Below are positions 1-6,940 of a stretch of DNA of 8,503 nt, piece by piece (positions within the stretch are counted from its first letter, which is position 1; each line of letters starts with the position of its first letter). Source of the DNA: Chloroflexota bacterium. GTDB lineage: Bacteria; Chloroflexota; Anaerolineae; 4572-78. A program made the position numbers and the translations under genes. The stretch spans positions 1 to 8,503 of the forward strand of contig JAJRSQ010000066.1 in assembly GCA_024278725.1 (NCBI GenBank). The letters run 5' to 3'. The notes below the pieces were generated by a model. It saw only the letters and a list, made by a program, of their open reading frames with translations. It was not told the origin of the DNA and did not search any database.

Positions 1-670
1 GGAAGAGGTAGAGGGTATTGCCCGTGCTGATGGCAAATTCATCGCGGAAGTCGCCGTCCAAATCACCCGCCACCGATAATTTGGCATTCGGGGTGCTGCT
101 GATTTTCAGCATCGCATATTTGTCGAGCGGCATCGTTTCCCAAGCGGGAACCGCTTCGCCCCCCACCAGATAGGTGTTGCCGGATACGCCCGTCGTGCCG
201 ATGAGAACATCGGCGTAGCCGTCGCCGTTCACATCCCCGGCGGGAGCGACCACGTTGCCGATTTGTTCCCCGGCGGGCGGGGTCAGTACCACCCACATCC
301 GTTTCTTCGCACCGCTGAGCGGCACATTTTTCCCCATATAAACCGGCTGCCCGAATATCAGGAACACCCGATTGTTCGCCGGGTCGCCGATGAGCATATC
401 AGCCCGCCCGTCGCCGTTGAAGTCACCCGCCGGCATGGCACTCAAGCCGATTCCGGCGCCGGAAATACCCACAAACGACGTTTGGCTGTTCGCCAGCAGT
501 TCCCGCGCGTTGGGGGATGCCCAATCACCGGCGCGCCCGTAAACAATGGACACCCGCCCGTTGCCGCCGGCAGCGGCAGGCAATCCGACCAGCAGGTCTT
601 TGCGGCGGTCGCCGTTGAAATCGCCAATCCACTGCACATTCACGCCGCCGTCATCTTCGGTGATGGAATC
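1..670 (-). other. FG-GAP/VCBS beta-propeller repeats of the giant protein (run past the left edge)
   Basis: Calcium-loop cores occur at residues 2074 (DFNGDRRKD), 2140 (DFNGDGRAD), 2203 (DVNGDGYAD) and 2260 (DLDGDFRDE), spaced 66, 63 and 57 residues apart. Each is followed by a hydrophobic strand such as MLIGDP or VLIGTT. This is the FG-GAP pattern of integrin-alpha-type propellers. Seven blades make a full propeller in that family, so about three more repeats are expected beyond position 1. The last loop departs from consensus (F for G, E for the final D). Confidence 0.88.
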
Positions 671-3600
671 GAAGCCGAGCCAGATGGTGGCATCGTTCAG
701 CGCGTCCAGCGTGCCCGCCAACTCGGCGGGGCGGGATGGCTGCGGGACGTTGCCCACATCATTCGCCACGCCGTCAAAAGTGCGGGACACATTCGCCGGG
801 ATGTGCGGGGGATTGTAGAGATAGGCGCGGTTGGTCAGTTCGCTGGTGGGCGGCAACACATCCACAATGATGTTGCGCTCCAGAATTTGCGGTTGGTTAC
901 CCGCTTTATCAAAGGCGCGGATGCGCACACTATGATACCCCTGCACGCTCTTGATGTTCGGCAGCGTCCACACCGCATTCCACGTCGCGCCGGTGGGGAT
1001 GTTGGCAAAAGTGCTGTTAAACGTCGAATAGGTGGTATTGGTGGTGGTGGCATCTTCCAGCCGCCACACTTCCCGCCACGGACCGTCATCGGTGCTGATT
1101 TGCACCCGCGTCAGCCCGGAATAGTTGTCGTTGGCGGTTCCGCTCAGGGTGATGGTGATGACATCGCTCCCTTTGGGCGGTCCGTACACCGTGCCGTCGG
1201 TCAGATTAACGGTGACGGAGGGGGCAGTATTGTCCACCATCACATTCACCGAATCAACATAGGAATTGTTGCCCACAAAATCCTGCGAATAGCCTTGCAG
1301 GGTGTACACGCCATCGGATGGTAGATTCCAGGTGTATGCCCACGGGCTGAGGTCGTCGCCCGCACTGCGCGAGGCAACGGTTTGCCAACCCAAACCGGGA
1401 ACATTCATCTCAATATGGTCAACCCAAGTGGTCACATCGTCCGAATAGCCGCCGATGACGTAATCGGTCACGCCGCCGCCGATGAGTTGCCCCGTGCGGG
1501 GTTTGAGCATGCGGAAGGTCGGTTTTTCGGCATCCACCACAATGCGCTGCGAATCCTGCAACGTACTGCCGCGGAAGGGGAGGGTCAACGTCGCCGTGCC
1601 CACATCGGAGGATGTCAGATATGCGGCGTAGCCTTTGCTGGTTCCGTATTCATAATAGCCCGGCTGCAAAACCTGATTGGCAAATGACCAACTGGGGGTA
1701 TCCGTATCGCCGATGTTGGGAATACCGCGCGAACCGCTCAAGCCGGGCGTTTGGGGTTCGGGACTGAGGACATTTGTCGGCAATTGCAGCGATAATGTTT
1801 CAGAGGTGGTGAAGGGCGGGAAGACATCGATATTGACGGTGAGGGTGTACGGGTCGCCCGGTTTGAGGTACATCGCCGTCACCCCGCCGGGGCTGGTGTT
1901 CACCGGGTCGGCGGTGAGGCGGATTTGGGGGGCGCGGTTGAAAGCGGTGGGGCTGGTGCCGAGCGTCTTTTCGGCGGCATCGGTGATGCCGTCGCCGTCG
2001 GTATCTTTTTTCAGCGGGTCGGAGAAAACGCGGACGGGAACAGAGGGGGCAAATTCACCGACTTTGGTCACGGAAATAACCCAGCCGCCGGTCAACTGCC
2101 CGTTGCTGACGTGATAGACTTCCACGCCGTCCGGAAGCCCGTCGGCGTCGGAGTCTTTGTCTTTAATGCTGGTGCCGATAGCGAGTTCCAAGCCGTCGCT
2201 CAGTCCGTCGCCGTCGGTGTCGTATTTGGTGGCATCCGTACCGAGTTTGCCGCTATTGTCGTATTCAAACTTGTCGGAAAGCCCGTCGCCGTCGCTGTCC
2301 CATTTCAGCCAGAAGGGGGAACTGTTGGCATCGCATAAACTTGCCCATTCGGCGTGCATGGCGCAAATATGTTGTGTGGTGCTGGGTATAAAAATTTCAG
2401 CGCTATCCCAGTTCGCCAGGAATCTTAGTAAATCGAATTCATTGAGTCCGGGCAAACTCGGCGGCACAATATAGTCATAGATTTCCTTGTAAGCACCTGC
2501 CCCCAACCGGGCGGTGATTTCATCTTCGGTGGTCATACCGTCGCCGTCCGGGTCACGGTTGACAATGAGCCTATCTTTCCATGTCCATAAACCATCCAGG
2601 GTTGCGGGCAGAATATCCAGATAAATATCTTCCGGCGGCATATTCTTTTTATCTTTGTCGGGCATATCATCGGGGAGGGTAAGCGTTTGTGATTTGTACC
2701 CGTTGCCAAAAAACCCTGTTTTTTGGTTGACCGTTTGCACCATGATTCTCAGTTGCAAGGGTATCCTGACATTGCTCCGGGCTTCCGGAAACTTCAGGGT
2801 GAGGGTCATTGGATTTTGATATGTCCATTCATTCACCCCAAATACAGGTATGTTCTTGAAATAATTGGGGTGTTTGGGCGGGCAAGCATTTCCTGCCGTA
2901 TTTAATCCCTTGTCACTCCACGTGAAATTCTTTTTCGGGATGAGAAACGTACCGCAAATCCAGCTTTTTCGCAGCAATGTTGAATTGGGCGTGACCATGC
3001 GCATCATAAAGCTTATTGGATTCACCGCATAACTCACTAGATTGGAGGAAGAATCCAATGTATCAGTGACAATTTGAATACTTCCTGAAAATGTGTCGGT
3101 GAAAACCAACCGGTTGCCGGTCACATATCCCAAATCAGAATTAACCAGCGTCATTCCGCGTCCCAGCAGGGTAAAGGTTCCCAGTTTGGTCAAAGGTATT
3201 TCATTATAGAATGTCGCCGCGATTTTCTCCGTCACCCAACCGGATATGGAGAACTTCGAGCCGAATATCCAGAGGAATAAGTCAATCAGCCCCACGATAA
3301 GAGCAATGGCGGTTCCAATCCACGGGGGGATGGCGCTAACCAGGTACATTATAATCGCAAAGATGATTTGGGCAGCCAGCATGGCAAATGCCTTCGCGGA
3401 AAAATCCCCGGCAACAACAAACATCACAACGGAAAAACCTATATCCAAGGCAAGTGTCACCAAGCCAAACTTGCCCTTCAGGTTTTCTCCAAATTTTTCT
3501 ACGCCGCTGACTGCTTTTGCCGCTTTGGTCGCAGCAGACGATGCTTCTAATGCTTTCCCTACCGTTTTGCCGGTCTTTTTTAGCAGCTTAGCCGCGTTTT

Positions 3601-6600
3601 TAAATCCTTTATAAGAATTTTCAACCGCATCTTTGACGGTTAAACCGGCGCCATAAATATTTTTTATTTTCCCGATAACTTTTGCTGTCGCACGCAGACT
3701 GGTGGCTTTAGCAGAAAAGGAAATTTTTCGGGAGAAGGTTGATTGAGATTTAATTTTCGCCCATTGGTCATTGGAAATCTGAGAATTATTTGTTAAATCT
3801 CCATTGTACGCCGCGCCCCTTATCACAGCGTCAAGTTTGGTGAAGAATTTTGCCGTTCCAAACGTAAACCCGATGGTATCCGCTTCGGTGGTGTTGGCAT
3901 GCAAGTATTGCCAAACAGCGCTGCCGCTGAAACTCAACCCGCCGCCTTCACGCCCCAAGCGCCCGACTTCCACCAAATAGCCGGGCAACGTGCGGATATT
4001 CGTCGGGTCTTGGTAACGGTCACGGGGATTTGTCAGCACTCTTTTGTATACATCCGCATCCGATTGGCTGTTCGACACGGTGGTTTTTCCGTCCAACGTC
4101 AAGACGCGAGAAATACCTCCCTCCCAAGTCGCATATGTTGCCACCGTCAGGGCTAGAAGTTGGGAGGCGGTTATGCCCGGATATTGGTCATTCAAATCCG
4201 AGACCGCAGTTTCAATGGCGGTGCGGTTTCGATTCATCGCCTCAACCGCCAATTCATTGTCCAGCAGGGGACGGAAACCCTTGCGCATATTGATGCTCAA
4301 CGTGCGTTGCGTAGCCAATGCAATATCGTTCAGATTAATTGCCAGCTTTGATGAAATTTGCACGGGCGTTTTTGTGGAGACGAAGGCATCCATGTTCTGC
4401 CCGCCGCTGCTGGTTTCACTGGCGATGATAACGGTGTTGGTGATGCCGGAATAGTGGTCGCTGATAAATGTATCGATTCGCTCGTTGAGGGCGGCAATAC
4501 CCGCATCCTGATGCGCATCCGGGGTGGCGGGCAAATCAATGGCAACGGTGGTGGTCACGCCCCATTTTTGCTCGATGGGGGTGTTAGTGCCGCTGAAGCG
4601 AGTTTTAATTTCATCCAAATCGGGTTGTTGGTGGGTTAAAAAGGTACTGCTCAACCCGAAGAGCAATTGGAACAATTGGCGGTCATCATTGGGAGAATCG
4701 GGCGTGCCCAAAATGGCGGCGCGCATAGGACCGCTTTTGGTGACGCTCATACCGGTCACACGGAAAGCGGGTTCAACATAAGTTTGCAACACGGATGTAT
4801 TTTCGGTAACTTTACCGTCTTTATTTTCAGTATCTACTTTGCCCTGCACCATCCACATGAGACGGGCATCTTTCCAAATCACCCCTTTGGCATCCAAATT
4901 TTTCAGTGCAGAGGGACCATACACAACCCGCGCAGAGAACGCTTCCACGCTGGCGCCATTGTCACCCACTATGCCCAAAGGAATGGTCATTTCGCTATAG
5001 CCGTCACCGTCGGTGTCTTTCAGGACGGTGACGCTATATTTTTGCGCCAAGTCGCTGTCAGGAACTACATTGGTCTGCACGGACAACACCGGAATGAGCT
5101 GAATATCTTCAGTTGAATTGTTTATATCCTGCATCTGCCCTTGTTTGTCGTACCCCCAATCCAACGGGGTCGTTCCATAGCGCAGATGGTCTTTGTCCTT
5201 CGGCTGAATTTGCAAATTCACATAAACGTAGCCGTCGTAGCTGTCGGTCAGGTTGAAGAAAGTATCGGTGGCGGTTTTGGTGGTGGTGATGAACGAGGTG
5301 TACGATGCCGGTGAAATGTCGCGCGCGTCCGGTACGCCGTCGCCATCATCATCGAAGTCCCACAGGTTTGGCACGCCGTCTTCATCCAAATCCCAGTTGA
5401 GGGATGCGCCGCCGTCTGCCATCGCCCATTCGTCATGGTCGGTGCGACCGTCGCCGTTGCTGTCGGGGTTGGCGGGGTCGGTGTACCATGTTTCGGTGAT
5501 GGTCGTTCCGTTTTTTATCACCGGTATCTGCGCCCCATTTACTTCCGCATCATCGGGAATCAAATCGTAATCGGTGTCCAGCGATTTCGAGTCGGTGCCG
5601 AGGCAGTATTCGGCGGCATCCGACAGTCCGTCGCCGTCGGTGTCGCCATTGCCGCCTTTACCGCAATAGGCATCCGGGAAAGATTGCGCGGCGAGCTGCA
5701 TCTGCTCGCGCGGCGAAAGGGGCTGCACCGGCGCGGCGGGGGGCGACGCCGGTTCTTCCACCGACGGGGTGAGCGTTTCGGCAAATATCTGCGAGGCGTC
5801 GGCGGCTTGCGCCTGCCGGTCAAAAAAGCGGGTGTAGGACGCGGCTTGCACCAGCGGCACCGACACCATGCTGAAGATGACGCCCGTCACCACAAGGCTG
5901 TACATCCACTTTCGACGCTGGAAAATCACCAGTAGCCCGAAGGGAATCAATGCAATCCCGAACATCAGAAAGCCGGACATATCGGGGAGCGCGCCGCCCC
6001 CCAACCCCGCAAATGGCGTTCGAGCGGCAATCTCTTTCGCCTGCTCAACCGCCACTGCATCGAAGGTGTAATCAATGACCATCTTCACTTTGGCATCATA
6101 CGCCGGGTCAATTTCCGGCATCATCATGTCAACCGTCATGCGCACCGGCAGATTGTCCGCATCGAGCCACACCTTGCCCTGCCCGCTCATCTTCATCAGT
6201 TCCGGCGACACTTGCGGATTCGCTTGCACGCCGGGCGGCAGCAGCGCCGGATTCGCGTCCAGTTCCGCTTTGATTTTATCGCGCACATACGCCGCGTATT
6301 TCTGCCCGTTGATGCGATAGGTGTAGCAGGCAGATGTCCCCGGCAGGGGCGCGCCATCCACCGCACAGGGTTGGATATTCTCCGCCGCCGCCAGATAGCT
6401 CAGATAATCGCCCGTGGGCGAGGCAATCGCCGCCGGGTTATTGCGGACGGGTGTCTTTTCGCCATTCTTCAACAGATAGGTTTGCGTGCCGTTTTGCACC
6501 AGCGAAATCGGGGTGGAATCCAAGCCCGCTCCATCCACACTCATGGTGAGTTTGGTCTCATCGGGCAGGTTGACATCCCCTTCGATGTGCAGGTCAATGA

Positions 6601-6841
6601 GCGCGCCGGTTCGCCCAATCATGGACGGCAACGGACGCGGAATCATCGTTTGCCGGGCTTCAACGCGGAAGGTGTACGTGCCTACCGTCCGGCTGAAATC
6701 CCACGCGGTTTGCAGCGGGTTGGTTTCCGCCACCGGCGCAGGCGGCACAGATTGCGACTGCCGCATCCAGCCCAAGCCAATGACCACACCCAAAATCAAA
6801 CCGAGACCTGACGCAATTATCCGTTTCTGCTGACGATTCAT
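1..6841 (-). CDS. Giant modular exported protein: LolA-like, TSP3, hydrophobic core, Ig-like and FG-GAP modules (C-terminus beyond the window)
   Basis: The frame is uninterrupted from ATG 6841-6839 to the left edge (2,280 codons, positions 2-6841). I read every triplet and found no stop. An in-frame TAA at 6850-6848 and an AGAGG site at 6855-6851 fix the start. Order by residue: helix 8-26; LolA/LppX-like domain about 45-270; helix 288-307 then QRRK; signal-peptide-like 309-333 (VQA end); TSP3 calcium loops 400-511; unrecognised 512-1034, with one DTDGDG loop at 609; Lys/Ala-rich 1041-1124; hydrophobic 1125-1194; beta-rich to about 1425; calcium loops 1430 and 1515-1632; Ig-like about 1768-2000; FG-GAP 2050-2280 and beyond. 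No enzyme motif was recognised. Calcium loops, paired cysteines and FG-GAP repeats indicate the protein works outside the cytoplasm. Adhesion or surface-structure function is an inference. It lies 97 bases downstream of the other gene and may share its transcript. Confidence 0.92.
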   Translation of the reverse strand, partial: MNRQQKRIIASGLGLILGVVIGLGWMRQSQSVPPAPVAETNPLQTAWDFSRTVGTYTFRVEARQTMIPRPLPSMIGRTGALIDLHIEGDVNLPDETKLTMSVDGAGLDSTPISLVQNGTQTYLLKNGEKTPVRNNPAAIASPTGDYLSYLAAAENIQPCAVDGAPLPGTSACYTYRINGQKYAAYVRDKIKAELDANPALLPPGVQANPQVSPELMKMSGQGKVWLDADNLPVRMTVDMMMPEIDPAYDAKVKMVIDYTFDAVAVEQAKEIAARTPFAGLGGGALPDMSGFLMFGIALIPFGLLVIFQRRKWMYSLVVTGVIFSMVSVPLVQAASYTRFFDRQAQAADASQIFAETLTPSVEEPASPPAAPVQPLSPREQMQLAAQSFPDAYCGKGGNGDTDGDGLSDAAEYCLGTDSKSLDTDYDLIPDDAEVNGAQIPVIKNGTTITETWYTDPANPDSNGDGRTDHDEWAMADGGASLNWDLDEDGVPNLWDFDDDGDGVPDARDISPASYTSFITTTKTATDTFFNLTDSYDGYVYVNLQIQPKDKDHLRYGTTPLDWGYDKQGQMQDINNSTEDIQLIPVLSVQTNVVPDSDLAQKYSVTVLKDTDGDGYSEMTIPLGIVGDNGASVEAFSARVVYGPSALKNLDAKGVIWKDARLMWMVQGKVDTENKDGKVTENTSVLQTYVEPAFRVTGMSVTKSGPMRAAILGTPDSPNDDRQLFQLLFGLSSTFLTHQQPDLDEIKTRFSGTNTPIEQKWGVTTTVAIDLPATPDAHQDAGIAALNERIDTFISDHYSGITNTVIIASETSSGGQNMDAFVSTKTPVQISSKLAINLNDIALATQRTLSINMRKGFRPLLDNELAVEAMNRNRTAIETAVSDLNDQYPGITASQLLALTVATYATWEGGISRVLTLDGKTTVSNSQSDADVYKRVLTNPRDRYQDPTNIRTLPGYLVEVGRLGREGGGLSFSGSAVWQYLHANTTEADTIGFTFGTAKFFTKLDAVIRGAAYNGDLTNNSQISNDQWAKIKSQSTFSRKISFSAKATSLRATAKVIGKIKNIYGAGLTVKDAVENSYKGFKNAAKLLKKTGKTVGKALEASSAATKAAKAVSGVEKFGENLKGKFGLVTLALDIGFSVVMFVVAGDFSAKAFAMLAAQIIFAIIMYLVSAIPPWIGTAIALIVGLIDLFLWIFGSKFSISGWVTEKIAATFYNEIPLTKLGTFTLLGRGMTLVNSDLGYVTGNRLVFTDTFSGSIQIVTDTLDSSSNLVSYAVNPISFMMRMVTPNSTLLRKSWICGTFLIPKKNFTWSDKGLNTAGNACPPKHPNYFKNIPVFGVNEWTYQNPMTLTLKFPEARSNVRIPLQLRIMVQTVNQKTGFFGNGYKSQTLTLPDDMPDKDKKNMPPEDIYLDILPATLDGLWTWKDRLIVNRDPDGDGMTTEDEITARLGAGAYKEIYDYIVPPSLPGLNEFDLLRFLANWDSAEIFIPSTTQHICAMHAEWASLCDANSSPFWLKWDSDGDGLSDKFEYDNSGKLGTDATKYDTDGDGLSDGLELAIGTSIKDKDSDADGLPDGVEVYHVSNGQLTGGWVISVTKVGEFAPSVPVRVFSDPLKKDTDGDGITDAAEKTLGTSPTAFNRAPQIRLTADPVNTSPGGVTAMYLKPGDPYTLTVNIDVFPPFTTSETLSLQLPTNVLSPEPQTPGLSGSRGIPNIGDTDTPSWSFANQVLQPGYYEYGTSKGYAAYLTSSDVGTATLTLPFRGSTLQDSQRIVVDAEKPTFRMLKPRTGQLIGGGVTDYVIGGYSDDVTTWVDHIEMNVPGLGWQTVASRSAGDDLSPWAYTWNLPSDGVYTLQGYSQDFVGNNSYVDSVNVMVDNTAPSVTVNLTDGTVYGPPKGSDVITITLSGTANDNYSGLTRVQISTDDGPWREVWRLEDATTTNTTYSTFNSTFANIPTGATWNAVWTLPNIKSVQGYHSVRIRAFDKAGNQPQILERNIIVDVLPPTSELTNRAYLYNPPHIPANVSRTFDGVANDVGNVPQPSRPAELAGTLDALNDATIWLGFDSITEDDGGVNVQWIGDFNGDRRKDLLVGLPAAAGGNGRVSIVYGRAGDWASPNARELLANSQTSFVGISGAGIGLSAMPAGDFNGDGRADMLIGDPANNRVFLIFGQPVYMGKNVPLSGAKKRMWVVLTPPAGEQIGNVVAPAGDVNGDGYADVLIGTTGVSGNTYLVGGEAVPAWETMPLDKYAMLKISSTPNAKLSVAGDLDGDFRDEFAISTGNTLYLF
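842..1540 (-). other. Bacterial Ig-like domains of the giant protein
   Basis: Residues about 1768-2000. Three boundary motifs of the VDxxxP type recur: VVDAEKP (from 1768), MVDNTAP (1868) and IVDVLPP (1992). They mark two Ig-like domains of roughly 100 and 124 residues. Each domain carries a late D..GN motif (QDFVGN, FDKAGN), typical of bacterial surface Ig-like repeats. The second also shows STDDGPWREVW, a strand pair common in this fold. They probably act as spacers between the calcium loops and the propeller. Confidence 0.7.
1946..2299 (-). other. Second cluster of TSP3-type calcium loops in the giant protein
   Basis: Residues 1515-1632 hold DSDGDGLSD, DTDGDGLSD, DSDADGLPD and DTDGDGITD loops, each followed by a 'xxE...GT' or similar spacer as in TSP3-like repeats. 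A related loop, DPDGDGMTTEDE, lies earlier at residues 1430-1441 (about 2519-2554). C1493 and C1503 sit just ahead of the cluster, mirroring C393/C413 at the first cluster. Confidence 0.85.
2201..2222. repeat. 22-base direct repeat, copy 1 (calcium-loop codons)
   Basis: It is identical to 5624-5645. On the minus strand both copies encode the DTDGDGLS core in the same frame. Glycine and aspartate codon choice alone could give such identity, but a copied module is also possible. Confidence 0.75.
3260..3721 (-). other. Amphipathic then hydrophobic helical core of the giant protein
   Basis: Residues 1041-1124 are unusually rich in Lys and Ala and look amphipathic (for example NAAKLLKKTGKTVGKALEA). 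Three hydrophobic segments follow at about 1125-1145, 1151-1170 and 1173-1194, the last pair separated by SAIPPW. No named family was recognised. The pattern resembles membrane-inserting hairpins in general, and nothing identifies a specific toxin or transporter. If all three segments crossed the membrane, the flanking calcium-binding and cysteine-paired regions would lie on opposite sides. Two crossings, or a buried hydrophobic core, fit better. Confidence 0.6.
5309..5644 (-). other. First cluster of TSP3-type calcium loops in the giant protein
   Basis: Residues 400-511 contain successive Asp-rich loops: DTDGDGLSD (400-408), DTDYDLIPDD, DSNGDGRTD, DLDEDGVPN and DDDGDGVPD. This is the spacing of thrombospondin type-3 calcium-binding repeats, which rigidify extracellular linkers when calcium is bound. 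C393 and C413 bracket the first loop and may form a disulfide. A lone DTDGDG loop recurs at residue 609 (5005-5022), outside the cluster. Confidence 0.85.
5624..5645. repeat. 22-base direct repeat, copy 2 (calcium-loop codons)
   Basis: It is identical to 2201-2222, in the same reading frame and on the same strand, 3,423 bases away within the same gene. Confidence 0.75.
5843..5920 (-). other. Internal signal-peptide-like segment of the giant protein
   Basis: Residues 308-333. The basic stretch QRRKWMYS is followed by a hydrophobic core of about 15 residues (LVVTGVIFSMVSVPL) and a VQA end before ASYTRF. This is the n/h/c layout of a signal peptide with a small-residue signal peptidase I site after A333. 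It follows directly on the 288-307 helix, so it could instead be the second half of a membrane hairpin that is never cut. An internal start at M313 is possible, but only a weak purine run precedes it. Confidence 0.55.
5921..6841 (-). other. N-terminal module of the giant protein: membrane helix, LolA/LppX-like domain, sorting-tail-like end
   Basis: Residues 1-307. MNRQQKR precedes a hydrophobic helix (8-26) with no lipobox cysteine, then a Pro-rich linker. Residues about 45-270 (from TAWDFSRTVGTYTF through GKVWLDADNLPVRMTVD to VIDYTFDAV) have the strand pattern and the 'vWlD..-lPvr' region of LolA/LppX-type lipoprotein-carrier folds. This is a resemblance by eye only. C159 and C172 could form a disulfide. 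The module ends GGGALPDMSG, a 17-residue hydrophobic run, then QRRK, which looks like a C-terminal anchoring signal placed inside the protein. Taken alone, 1-311 would read as a complete small membrane protein. Confidence 0.55.
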
Positions 6842-6850
6842 AATTCTTTA

Positions 6851-6855
6851 CCTCT
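6851..6855 (-). promoter_or_regulatory. Shine-Dalgarno site of the giant gene
   Basis: AGAGG lies 9 bases before the ATG at 6841. With the in-frame TAA at 6850-6848 just downstream of it, it settles the start of the giant gene. Confidence 0.7.
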
Positions 6856-6868
6856 GTTGGTTTTTAGT

Positions 6869-6931
6869 TTTCAGCTTTCAGTTTTCAGCGTTCAGCGGTC
6901 AATAGCTGATGGCTGATAGCTGACGGCTGAC
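6869..6931. repeat. Heptamer inverted repeat forming a long hairpin in the spacer
   Basis: The plus strand shows five 7-base units (TTTCAGC, TTTCAGT, TTTCAGC, GTTCAGC, GGTCAAT; 6869-6903), then four units of the complementary type (AGCTGAT, GGCTGAT, AGCTGAC, GGCTGAC; 6904-6931). Pairing 6871-6896 with 6905-6930 gives 20 Watson-Crick pairs out of 26, with an 8-base loop. It begins 10 bases after the upstream stop codon and ends 15 bases before the Shine-Dalgarno site. The transcript after it is A-rich, not U-rich, so it is not a standard intrinsic terminator. A dispersed repeat, mRNA-stabilising hairpin or translational modulator are all possible. Confidence 0.9.
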
Positions 6932-6940
6932 CACAGAAAA

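Noticed and set aside
263..1324. Plus-strand open frame of 353 codons, and other long plus-strand frames such as 5435-5935, 6212-6811 and 7565-8401
   Set aside because: They are antisense to frames with clear domains. Their products are rich in His, Arg and Gly with no recognisable motif, as expected from GC-rich shadow frames.
5921..5989. True sortase LPXTG signal at LPDMSG
   Set aside because: The motif is LPDMS, not LPXTG, and it is internal to the protein. Only the general motif-helix-basic layout is similar, so no sortase claim is made.
6870..6903. Sigma-70 promoter for the giant gene, with TTGACC at 6903-6898 as the -35 box
   Set aside because: No -10-like hexamer lies 16-18 bases further on; the sequence there is GAAAGC-like repeat units.
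6871..6930. Rho-independent terminator for the upstream gene
   Set aside because: The stem is interrupted by mismatches, and the following RNA in the direction of transcription is AAACTAAAAACC, with no U tract.
6869..6931. CRISPR-like array
   Set aside because: The units are 7 bases long with no unique spacers between them, and the second half is the complement of the first.
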